Under the pieces are notes generated by a model, which worked only from the letters and a program-made list of their open reading frames with translations, made no database searches and was not told where the DNA came from. From Microcebus murinus (taxonomy: Eukaryota > Chordata > Mammalia > Primates > Cheirogaleidae): a stretch of 64,000 nucleotides of DNA. Location: contig NC_134109.1 of the NCBI RefSeq assembly GCF_040939455.1, positions 50,186,001-50,250,000 of the forward strand. The letters are read 5' to 3'. Both the position numbers and the translations under genes were made by a program. Of the stretch, positions 39,412 through 50,800 are shown one piece after another (the stretch's first letter is position 1; each line of letters starts with the position of its first letter).

Positions 39412-40239
39412 TTTTCTTTTGTTGTTTACTATGACTCAATATTCATTAATTTTAAGAAAAAGGAATTCTGGTTCCTATGATTGCATGCTCTTTCACACCA
39501 TGGAGAAATGACAAAGAGCTGCATATATTTTTAATTGCACGTTATAATTACCAGAATGTCATATATAGCCCACTGCCTTAACCAGTCTATTTATCTAAAC
39601 ACAATGTGACTCTGACTTCAAAATCACTTGACTATATTGATTAGTTTCTACTAAAATTACATACAGGCTGAGAGCTGTGATTCCCATGATTTTTAGAAGG
39701 CTTTTTATTTAATATCAGTGCATATCAGTGTTTGTTTTAAGTTTGGCAGAATTTCTGTATTTATTGTTGTATTAATCAATACACAATTTACACAACTGAG
39801 AAGTTTTATATTAGGTCTTATTATTGTTGATACTTTGCAAGTGTGTTTTTTGTGAAATTATTTCGTTACTACCATTTTGATTATTATTTTCAACTTTGCT
39901 TTCACTGAGTTCTTTTCACACTAGGAAATAAAAATCAGTGGTTCCACTATAAAATCTCTTCTTCCACTTACATGAGTACTGGTTAAAATAATTTTAGAAT
40001 AACTGGACTATAGAGTAGGTATTCAACATCTTAGCATATCAAGCAGGATGCTTCACAAATAAGCACTGACCTATTTTTCTCTTGTCTTATTCATGCACTT
40101 GCACTGTGTCAGCTATTGTAGTAAAAGCTAATGATACTATCCCTGTTCTTCAGAAGCTTGTAGAGAAAATGGGCACTGCATGTTATAACCACACCAGATC
40201 CTATAGTTACTTCTCCAATACCTATATTATATTCATTTT

Positions 40240-40510
40240 TCTCCACCTAAGGTGATACTTTATTTTTTCCCTTCTTTGTCCTTCTGTGAGCCAACCTTGT
40301 CTATCTGCAGAATTTATCCTCCTTTCAGATCAATAAAAATGTCAGACATTTCCACCATGAAGCTATCCTTCATTCCAATAGACAGTATTCATTATTCTTT
40401 CATGGAAGGCTCTATGGTATTTGTTTACATTTCTCCATTGTATGACTTCAATCATGTTAAGTATGCTATTTATAAATTCTATTTCATGTTTCTATTATCT
40501 GAAACCTAAT
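40240..40510 (+). mobile_element. L2-like LINE fragment
   Basis: 'ccaccatgaagctatccttc' and 'attgtatgacttcaatcatg' in sense resemble an L2 3' end. Diverged. Confidence 0.45.
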
Positions 40511-42545
40511 CTTTCTATTTATTTGCCATATTAGTCACTCACAGTGAACATTTTCTTATGTGTTTGTAATGTTGGATTTTGAATTCATATTCATTGGGAT
40601 TTGGAACAATTTGATTTGAAGGAATGCTCTGCACCCAGTTGACAGTACATCTTTAAAGACCAATTTGACATTGGCTCTTCTCAAGCAGTCCAGTGATGTC
40701 ACTAGCCAATGGTTTTTTATGTTAATGTGAATATTTTTGTTATCTTCCTTTACTGGTGAGAGGCAATATTTTCCTACTATACCCCATATCTGAGAATATA
40801 GCTTTTACAGATTTTTTTTTTAATGTTGTAGCTTCATTTCCAACTTCTCATGTTGCAGTGGCCTATTAACCTTATCTCCTTGAGCCTAAAAATCCAAGGG
40901 TACAAAGACCAACACTCTCTCTTTTTTTTTTCCTCCCCAAACTCTTATTCAGTGCCTTTTTTTCAGTTCTGTTTTTTAATCCCTGGGGAATTCCCTTTTT
41001 TGCTTGCAAGCTTAAGTATACATCTGCAAAGATGTTTGTTATAATTCCATCTAGAATTTCTAGATAAAAACTGTGAATTTGTTCATGTTTTAGTGACCCT
41101 TTCATACTAGCAAATATATCAGAATTTGTTGTTGTGTGTGAGTTTTTATTTTCCATATTTTGCAGTCTGGGACAAAATGGGCTTGTTTTATTTATCCATA
41201 TTTTGTGAGCACCTCCTAGGAAAGTGATATGCATTAATTACTTAATATCTCTTCTATGAAGTGAAAAACGAACAGATATCCCTCACATATGCAAACATGT
41301 CCTATAAATCATTTTCTAAACCAAATTTAGCTAGTTTAAATTTATCTTCGTATAGTCTATTTTCCAAAATGTGAATTGCTTTCAAAAGCAGCATATGTGG
41401 TCCTGACCACTATTATACACTTTTTCTTTGTTTTTATTTCAAAAACTGTATTGACTTTACTAAAATCAATTCATCTAGCCGAGCACATTTTAAGTGTCCT
41501 TAATGCGAATGGTAATGATTTTTATTTTATGCTTGTGGTTTATGCATAAAATTGTTTTTGAAACCTCAATATGATCATTTTCAAAAGCTTTTTGAAAAAT
41601 AAAATACCTGTACTCTTGTATAAATCTATGCAATATTTTGAACAACATACATATTTTCTATCTATAAATTTTAAGAATATTTTAAAATAGAAGATGTTTA
41701 TATATAATCATATACAACAAATCTAAAAATTACTTCTCAATTTAGATAATGAATACAGTTTTAGGTCAGTTAATCTGAAAAGATTTAAACTAAAACAACA
41801 CTGTATAAAAATAAAACTAGAATGTAACAAAATAAGAAAATTGTCTTGATATTTGATATGCTTACTGGGGGAAAAAAAAGGAAAATGCCTGCAGTATAAA
41901 AAAAAAAGAAGAAATTATGAATTCTTTCCCTGTTCAACCAGTAGATGTCATGTTTGGATGTCCAAGCCCAGATTATTATAAAGATATTTCCTTTGTTTAC
42001 TGTGTGTTTTTTACTATTGAGTGTGTACACGTTAAATATGATTGTCTCTGAAACCCGAGAAGAAAATTAAGTGTGTACTTTTTTTACATTTTAAGATGCA
42101 GTTCTCAAATGAAATCAAGAAGCATTTTACTTTTCTAAGGTTTTTCCAACAGAGGTTCAGTACAAAGTATGCTCTGAGACATAAGCAAGCATATCTATAT
42201 TTAACAATAACTGCTAAAAATTATTTCTGATCAGTACTTATTGCTGATCAATACTATTTATATACTACCTTAAAACCTTTTTATACCTTTAATTCTAAAG
42301 TAGTATAATTATTCACCTGAAATAAAACTTTTTAAGAAAAAATTTCATGATTCAGATTCAAATTTGCAATGACTCTTATTGTATTTGATTATTTATTTAT
42401 ATTATCTTCCATATCCAATCTGTACTTAATATCTTTCTCTGTAATATGAGACATTGGAATAATCTCTAATGTATTTTCTAATCCAACACACCATGAAAAA
42501 ATATTACATATAATTTACCCAATGCTGATAAAATTAAGTATTTTA

Positions 42546-42673
42546 GGCAGGGTGTGGTGATGCACACCTGTAGTCCCGGCTACTCAGTAGGGTGGGGTGG
42601 GAGGATCACCTGAGGCCAGGGGTTTGAGTCCAGCCTAGGCATCTTAGAGAGACCCAATCTTCAAAGCAAAAAC
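42546..42673 (+). mobile_element. Free left Alu monomer (FLAM-like)
   Basis: 7SL-derived arm beginning 'ggcagggtgtggtgatgcac', with 'cctgtagtcccggctactca' and 'ggtttgagtccagcctaggc', ending after 'gagacccaatc'. No right arm is present. Confidence 0.8.
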
Positions 42674-42674
42674 A

Positions 42675-43407
42675 TATTTAAACAAATATATTGGAAAGCC
42701 TTTGTAATAGTCTCTGATTAAATATAAAGATGATGATTGAATTTTTCAGTAAAATTTGATGTATTTATAATATTTAAATGAGGTCTAGATTGGAACTTAA
42801 TTTCTTTACTACCTTGAAAATAGATCTTGATAAACAAATTCATATTATTCACAAGGTCATGAAGATCTGTGTTTTAACTTCTGAATGAAACTATTTCTGT
42901 AACTTAAAAGGTATTCTTTTAAATAATGATCTTACTGTCATAATGGCAATTTGTACTTATGTCATACAGCCAGTTACTAGCCTGACAGTCAAGAAAGTCG
43001 CCTATACTAGGATGTCTACTTTCTGAAATGCTCGGAGTATGCTATACTGTCATCATTCTATTTGCCTTCACTCCACCCCCATCACTTGACACCTCTCAGT
43101 CTTGCTGCTGTCATCCTTCAAGGAGGGAGATCAAAGAGATGTTTCTTATAACTTTAGAATTAATTTTGATTTCTTTTGTTAATGTATTTGGAGATAATTT
43201 TAGGAGAAAAATTTCAGCTTTTTAAAAACATTTCAATATGTATGGCCTACATTTCCTTGCATCAGAATAACCTAGGGTATTTGTAAAATATCTGTCTTAG
43301 AAACATATTCATATTTATATATGCTAAATTTGGGGAAACATTATTCTTTATAATAACTGCATGGCTTTTCAAGAGGAATACTTCTATAATGTCATGAGAT
43401 AATTTAA
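42675..43407. other. Intron, nothing recognised
   Basis: Unique-looking sequence up to the L1 target site. Confidence 0.5.
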
Positions 43408-43630
43408 AAGTGCTGGTTCCTCTCTCTCCGCATCCACGCCAGCATTTGTTATTTGGAGACTTTTTGATAAAGGCCATTCTCACTGGAGTTAAGTGATATC
43501 TCATTGTAGTTTTGATTTGCATTTCCCTGATGATTAGAGATGATGAGCAGTTTTTCATATGTTTGTTGGCCATTCTTCTGTCTTCTTTAGAAAAGTTTCT
43601 GTCAAGTCCTTTGCCCACTTTTTAATAGGG

Positions 43631-44509
43631 TTATTTGATTTTTTTCTTCTTGATTTTCGTGAGTTCTAAGTATATTCTAGTTATCAGTCCCTTATCGGAT
43701 GCATAGGATGCAAAAATTTTCTCCCATTCTGTAGGCTGTCTGTTTACTTTCATGACTATTTCTTTGGCTGTGCAGAAGCTTTGTAGTTTGATCATGTCCC
43801 ATTTATTTATTTTTGTTGCTGCTGTGATTGCCTTTGGGGACTTCTTCATAAACTCTTTGCCTAGGCCGATGTCTAGGAGAGTGTTTCCAACTTTTTCCTC
43901 TAGAATTCTAATAGTTTCATACCTTAGGTTTAAGTCTGTTATCCAGCGTGAGTTGATTTTTGTGAGAGGTGAAAGGTGTGGGTCCTGTTTTAGCCTTCTA
44001 CAGGTGGCTATCCAGTTTTCCCAGAACCATTTATTGAAAAGGAATTCTTTTCCCCAGCGTATGTTTTTGTCTGCTTTGTCAAAGATTAGATGGCTATATG
44101 AGGATGGTTTTATATCAGGATTCTCAGATCTGTTCCACTGGTCCATATTCCTATTTTTGTGCCAATACCATATTGATTTAATTACTACAGCTTTGTAGTA
44201 TAGTTTGATATCTGACAAATTAATGCCTCCCATTTTGTTTTTGTTGCCTAGAATTGCTTTTGATATTCGGGGTCTTCTTTGGTTCCATACGAAGCGTAAA
44301 ATTATTTTTTCTATATCTGTGAAGAATGCTGATGGGATTTTAATAGGTATTGCATTGAATCTGTAGATCAGTTTGGGTAGTATAGACATTTTGATGATGT
44401 TGAGTCTGCCAATCCACGAGCATGGTATGGATTTCCATCTGTTTACATCCTCTGACACTCCTACACTGCTGGTGGGACTGCAAACTAGTTCAACCTCTGT
44501 GGAAAGCAA
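43631..44509 (-). pseudogene. L1 ORF2 C-terminal fragment (inverted arm)
   Basis: A long uninterrupted frame (292 codons) that could be mistaken for a gene. From about codon 19 it is L1 ORF2 downstream of the reverse transcriptase: '[14 protein letters not shown]', '[10 protein letters not shown]'-like sequence and '[16 protein letters not shown]'. The first residues are read-through from the opposite arm across the inversion point. It has no catalytic domain and no ORF2 start. The Cys-rich C-terminus continues at 43423-43630 in another frame and in sense from 44455. Confidence 0.9.
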
Positions 44510-44871
44510 TATGGAGATACCTTAAAGTGATACAAGTGAATCTACCATTTGATCCAGCAGTCCCATTGCTGGGCATCTACCCAAATGATCCAATGACACT
44601 CTACAAAAAAGACACCTGCACTCGAATGTTTATAGCAGCACAATTCATAATTGCAAGGCTGTGGAAACAGCCCAAGTGCCCATCAATCCAAAAATGGATT
44701 AATAAAATGTGGTATATGTATACCATGGAGTACTATTCAGCTCTAAGAAACAATGGTGACATAGCACATCTTATCTTTTCCTGGTTAGAGCTGGAACCCA
44801 TACTATTAAGTGAAGTTTCCCAAGAATGGAAAAACAAGCACCACATATACTCACCAGCACATTGGTATTAA
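44455..44871 (+). pseudogene. L1 ORF2 C-terminus (sense arm)
   Basis: Open frame of about 139 codons ending in a stop at 44869-44871, after '..IYSPAHWY'. Motifs '[16 protein letters not shown]' and 'YTMEYYSALRN' are the conserved ORF2 C-terminus. The frame begins upstream only by read-through of the inverted arm. Confidence 0.9.
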
Positions 44872-45104
44872 CTGAACAGCACCTAAGTGGTCACATAGGT
44901 ACTACAGTAATAGGGTATTGGGCAGGTGGGAGGGGGGGCGGGTATATACATATATAATGAGTGAGATATGCACCATCTGGGGGATGGTCATGCTGGAGAC
45001 TCAGACTTGTGGGGGGAGGGGGGAAATAGGCATTTATTGAAACCTTAAAATCTGTACCCCTATAATATGCCGAAATAAAAAAAAAAAAGAAGTGCTGGTT
45101 CCTC

Positions 45105-47681
45105 AATATTTAAACCATAGTTAATCTAAAATTAGTTAACATATTAAATCCAATTTGACAGTTGGCAAACGTTTTACTGCACCCTACAAATTCAGGACTG
45201 TGAAACATACTTTAATGGTCATCTTGTAGTCAGCTACTCATCTCAACCTAATAAATGGCTATTTATATATTGAGTAAATACCTCTAGTGAGGGGAAAGTC
45301 AGTCTATTGAGGTGGAGCATTTCATATTCAGAGATCTTTGGTAGAACATTTCTAAGTCAAAATATGTATACTTTTGTTATGCAATCACTGGTCTTCATCT
45401 TGTTTCATAGATCTGCTAACATTTAGTCTGATTTTTTTAGTATGATTTTCTTTCTCTATGATAGATTTTCAGCTCTTAGGAAACTCCATTTGCCTACTTT
45501 TGAGAGATACTCCTTTTCCATGCTAAATAGCCCCTCACTGTGACTTTATTCTCTCCTTGTTTCTCTTTAAATTAATGAATGCTTCATTCATTTTATTAAG
45601 AATATGTTACTTAGAACAAATATAAGTTTCCTCCTTTGTTAAATGACAAAAACAACCCCTAATCTCCATTAAAAAAACAAAACACTAGACTCTCACCTCC
45701 CTAATTCAATATAGATACTACTCTAGTGAAAACACTCTGGATTTGTATTTCTCACCTAAGCAGCCCATTAGTTTTTTGTAAGTATTGTATGCTTATTTTC
45801 AATTTAAACCCCTAGCTCCTTGTCTCATTTACTACTAAATTCAACTCCTCAATTTTATTTTGAGCAATTTTGTTTTAAATACAAATTGTCAAGAGTGTTT
45901 TGAGTATTGCGTCTTTCATTCAGTATATTGTTTTCTTCTCATCTGAACTTTGCTCTTAAGTATTGTGAACATAAATTTGTGCTATCATTTAGTAATAAAT
46001 AAAAATATCATATAAGATAAAAGCAGAAAATAAATGAAAGTGATAGCTCTTTTATAAAAACCCCTTTTATGAGGAATTCTTTGTATAGACTTCATAATCC
46101 ATTTTCAATTTAACTGAATGAATATTCATATAAAATTTTAAAACATGCATAGAATTTTGATGTAGGAAACTTTGCCAAATGTTACCGAAATTGAAATATT
46201 TAATTCAATGTATTTAATTTTACTAGTAAACCTGTCAAATATTAAATTCAGTTCATTTACCATCACTGGTGAAACTCTTAAGGGTAACAGAGACCATCAT
46301 TTATATTCTTAGTGTTCAAAATCCACCCTTTAATTATCTGATATAAATGTATCTGGATTAGCTCTTCTGTAACCCTTAGATGACAGTGGCTAATGATAAA
46401 TAAATAAGAAAAGCAAGTAAAAGAAGTTCTTCCATACAGTGAAAAACACATAAGGACATTGAGTATTTAATATAATTTAAAAGAAGAAAAAACAGAAAAA
46501 GGTGCTGAATGAGTGATGATAAATATACAACTTTTCAATGTATCCAGTGTGACTTGCAAAGAACTGTAAAGCTATTTGCAAAGTCTAAGAAATGTAATCA
46601 ATTTCCATTAGGAATGAGGCCACACCTCCTCTGTTATTATATCCCTAATTGTATCCCTAGTACACTACTTGGCATTGAATTGGCTTTCACTAAATATTAT
46701 TGAATTATTAAGTAAATATGCTATTGGTAATGAAAAATATCTATATTGCAGAATGTTGGGAAGTTTGATCTATAATTCCAAATGGTCTGCATAGATTTCA
46801 CTTTGGCAATTAAAAAAAACTGAGATGGTTTATATATGTATATACACTATATGCACTTCACATATCCTGAAAATCTAAATCAAACCTCCTTTTTTCATTG
46901 GCCAGGTCTTTTGTTAAATTATTGTTTTAAGTTTTAAGTTCAACGATATTGACCAAAGTATAGATAATACAAACACAAATTTTCAATTTCACTAATTTTT
47001 TTTTTAAAGAGTTGATCACTCACTGATATATGCCTTTTGACCTCTAGGATACCACATTTTGGTTTTCTCCTTTTACTGGTGGTTCCATCTTAGGCCTAGT
47101 TCATGTCTCCTTCCATAACTCTAAACATTGAATTATCCCAGTGAGTGGTCAGACTTTTATCATCTATATCTACTTACACTCCCTTGGTGATCTCACCAGT
47201 ATCATGACTTAAATTTAAATTCTATCTGTATGCCTATGGGGAGCAAGATTATATCTCCAGTTCTGACCTCTCCTTTATTCCAAACTGGTTATTTCCCACA
47301 GCATACTTGATGTCTTCATTTAGATCACTCAAATTGTTTAAAAATTACTTCCTGATCTTCTCCCCCAAATTTGAAACTCCCATAGTTTTCCCTTTCAGTT
47401 AACAGAAATTCTGTTTTTCCTGCTACTTAGGCCAAAAAGCTTGGAATCACCCTTTATTCTTTTCTTCTCACACTGTTCGTCTGATCAACTGGGAAACAGT
47501 CATGCATTTATTCTCAAAACATATTCAGAAAATTGATTGAATTTTAATAATCCAACTTTTCAACAGAACAATTACTTATAAAACCTATAGTATAAAGTGG
47601 TAAAAGGGCCAAAGAAAGTAATAAGTATATATAAACTGCAATATGTCATCATTCAAATTGAAGCATGTTTTTTGTTTTCAG
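45105..47681. other. Intron with an L2 3'-end remnant
   Basis: 46500-46720 resembles a sense L2/MIR 3' end ('ccctagtacactacttggca' and 'ctaaatattattgaatta'). 47080-47560 has text like an old L2-associated repeat ('aaaaagcttggaatcaccc'). The remainder is unassigned up to the exon acceptor. Confidence 0.45.
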
Positions 47682-47830
47682 GAAAGGCCTATGCTCCAGA
47701 ATTCTATTATGACACCTACAATCCTGTGTGGCAGAACAGACACCGTGTTTATTCCTACAGTCTACAGTGGACACAAATGAATCCTGATGCAGTGGATCGG
47801 ATCGTTGCATACCGTTTGGGTATAAGGCAG
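47682..47830 (+). CDS. MDGA2: MDGA2 internal exon: start of fibronectin III-like region (partial CDS)
   Basis: Encodes about 49 complete codons directly following the last Ig domain of MDGA2. Seen: acceptor 'ttttgttttcag' ending at 47681, donor 'aggcag|gtgagaaa' after 47830, and an open frame between. Entry is phase 1: the G from exon 17084-17353 plus 'ga' makes a Gly codon, so the protein reads ..[12 protein letters not shown]... Exit is phase 0. The stretch 'YSYSLQWTQ' followed by '..AYRLGIRQ' fits the B and C strands of a fibronectin type III-like fold, which in MDGA proteins lies between the Ig array and the MAM domain. The remaining FNIII, the MAM domain and the GPI signal must lie beyond the window. 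A reading frame that runs on from this exon to about 47902 is intron read-through and not coding. Confidence 0.93.
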
Positions 47831-50800
47831 GTGAGAAATTTTATCACTCTTCTTTTTTTCTTTATAGTCCTCTGTGAAGATTTTGTTGCTACAATTTTTT
47901 AATCATTTTGCATGGATTCCAGAATATATTTATATATTTTCATTATATGTATTACTCTATACAAATTATTCTAAAGTACTTAAAAGTCTTTGAAATTAAT
48001 TTACACACTTTCCACTATGACAATAGACATTTTAAAGCAACATCCTTTGAGCCTTCTGAGACCCTTCATCCTTCATCACTAAATAGCTAAAAAAATTACA
48101 TTGGTACAATTGCCATAAGAGGTACTTAAGATGTGTTCACACTTACCTATACTGTACCTGTCATGTTTCCTAAGAAGCAGTTCTTACATATTTTTACTTT
48201 AAAGGTTCAAGATATAATATATATAGAATATTTTAAAAGTTAATTTAATATGTGTGAAGAATAGAGATACTTTAGTAAAACAGGCAGAGAAAATAAAGCA
48301 TGATATTTTCCTAAAATGGTGGGTTATGTGGAAAAATTTTATCTTTTTCAAATGAACCAGTGTTAAAGTCTCTTACATTTGTTGATATAAAATGATATTT
48401 TTTGAAAGGAAAATTAAGTCTGTTTCTTGTTAGCATATTATCTGGATGACTGTTTCAATATAATCAAACATTTTTGTATATTTATTTGATTACTACATAA
48501 CCTATTAGTTTTCCTGACAATTTTGTATGTTCCACAGATTTGCAAAGTATGTGTTCCACTTCCTTAACTAAATCACAGAATAACATTTTAAGTTGGGACA
48601 GCAGAAAGGACAAAATTTGCTTAGAGAAAGATTGGTCAACCTCCAACTATCCATTCACCTGTTTTATCATAAAACCACTATTTTTCCATCTTACTCACAA
48701 GGTTACAATAAAAGACCTTGTAATATACATTATACATTAAGACACATTATAAATTGAATACTCTTAGCCTACCTCTTTAAGAATTTCAGAAGAGTAAAAG
48801 AGCTTTTCCTAGTAAAAACATCTTGGCATTCGATAATTACTGCTTTCTTGCCTAAGTGCTTAAGTGTGCACTGGTCATTGATAACAGAAGACCCTGGTAG
48901 ATCATTCAGAATGTTCCTTTCATAATCCCTTATTTACATTGTTCCCTAGCTAAATCTGAGTAAATCCAAATCCACATCAAAATTGTTCTACTTTTTCTAA
49001 TTTGATGATTTTATTTGATAGAGAAGTTAAAAACAATAATAAAACGGATTAGCAGTTCTTTCTCTCTCAGTTGATGGACCTATCCCTTTCTTTTTTATTT
49101 CCTTTTCTTAACATAGTTAATATTTTTTAAATCTTTCACATATGGAATATTTTGAAGCATTTTTGACTTTACACACCTCACACTTTTTTTTCAAGTCCTA
49201 GCCACATTGTTTGGTCATTTTTTTATTATAATACTTTTCAAAAATTTAAAAACCAATGACTAAATTTCTATTTGTAAAATAAAATTGTTTTCTTTAGGTT
49301 TCTTTTCTTATTTTATGGTTATAGTTTTATTTGCAATCATATTGTAATAATTTTGTCTTTAGTTTCTCACTTTATTCCTCAGTTATACTTTCTTAGAGTC
49401 TCTGAATAACTTCCCATTACTAGTTGAAGGACTGCCTGTTTTAAGTATGTGGAATTTACCCAACCCTGTTCATCATCCCTTTCCTTTACTCTATGTACCT
49501 TAAATGCTGTTTCTACCCAAGGTTTCTGTTGTTTATACAAGTCAGAATCCTTCTCTATAAGTCAAATTTAACAGAAAAGTAATTACCATTATAGTCCCTT
49601 CACCCTCAAAATAGAAGACAGATTTTAGCAGAGTGAGAATTCCTCCCAAGAGCAATCCAATTAATTAAATCCTTTTCTTGTCCATACCTTGTACTCATTA
49701 TTAGCAAACTATCTTTTGTAATATCTTTTGCTAGGATTGCCATATCATTTTTCAGTGATAATTTCTCTTTATTTTCCTTTCCTGACATGAACATCTCCTC
49801 TAAATTGCAGTCTTTACATTTCTTGATCATAAAACTGGCATATTATTCCCTTATATACAATGACACACATTTCATATTGTGTTGCTCCTTTTGAACAAAT
49901 TAGTGAGAGCATTTTCTCCTACTTTGCATCTTTAGAATAAATTATATATGTGTACATATGAGTGTATAATTTTTCATTTTCTATGTTTTATTAAAATAAT
50001 GAATTCCAGACATGTCTGGTTTCTCATTTTAGTAAATTTAGCATCATCATTTTATAACTACATAACCTTGAGTACATTTCTGAACATATCTAAGCCTGGC
50101 TTCTTACTCTATAAATTGAAGATTACACCTATCAGGCACTTGGAGTATGAAGTGTATATATCCCCCACTTGTCCTCCAGGCCAGGTACTCTTATCCAGGG
50201 CACTCCTTGTACAAACAGTTGTGGCAATTATTATATTAATCTGCCAGGGTTGCATAAAATTTTTTAAAAGGGTATATTTCAAGAGCTTTATATGTCTACT
50301 ATTTTTGTTATTTTAGCTTTATTTAGTATACTGCATATCCTAACCTTAAGCATTATTTGTAGCCATGATTTTCACAAAGTAATTTCTAGGCATTTTTTCA
50401 CTATGTGTTATTTTTATTTCGAAACTATTGTTCTCCATAAGATCCATTTTATTGATTCATATTTTTCTCTTCCACTTTAAGTCTTCGTTTAAAGCCTTCT
50501 TGATCGGATCAGTAAGTTGGCTGCTAATACTGTTCTTCCCGGGTTTTGTGAGATGCATCCTATCCACTAGAGAAAAATGTATTTCTGGTATTATAATCCA
50601 TGGTGCAGAAAACAAATCCTTTCCCTTGCTCAATTTCTGAAGCTAACTCTTCACTTGCCATAGCATTCTTTCTTGGGCTTTTGAGTTGTTAAGATATTCT
50701 TTTACATTTATAAATAAATGTTCTTTTTATCTTCTAGGGTGTTTTTTTTATGAAACTCTATTCTAATTTGATAATTTTACTCAGATATTATATGTCCCAT

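Larger units (their letters stand above)
36385..42540. other. Intron, mostly unique sequence
   Basis: Contains a TTTC microsatellite (39351-39411) and L2-like sequence (40240-40510). 40080-40180 has a short piece resembling the old repeat at 11500. No exon-like frame with splice sites was found, and the short open frames are unsupported. Confidence 0.5.
43423..45089 (+). mobile_element. Young L1 with 5' inversion and perfect target duplication
   Basis: 43423-44454 is antisense ORF2 C-terminal region. 44455-45089 is sense, resumes ORF2 exactly where the antisense arm ends, and continues through the 3' UTR to a poly(A) tail. It is bounded by a perfect 15-bp duplication 'aagtgctggttcctc' at 43408-43422 and 45090-45104. 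The two arms together make a contiguous stretch of L1 with no loss at the inversion point. Confidence 0.96.
17354..47681 (+). other. MDGA2: MDGA2 intron (complete, 30,328 bp)
   Basis: A complete GT-AG intron joining the Ig exon to the FNIII exon, phase 1 on both sides. It contains most of the repeats in the window, including three young L1 insertions in either orientation, a MaLR-like LTR and a class I-type solo LTR. No additional exon with splice sites and conserved coding content was recognised inside it. Confidence 0.88.

Noticed and set aside
41785..42030. Low-complexity hydrophobic frame
   Set aside because: AT-rich intron; no start context, splice sites or homology visible.
43752..44198. 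148-codon plus-strand open frame
   Set aside because: Shadow of the antisense L1 ORF2 frame.
43631..44509. 292-codon open frame as a possible host gene
   Set aside because: It is the C-terminal part of L1 ORF2 in the inverted arm of a recent L1, with read-through at its start.
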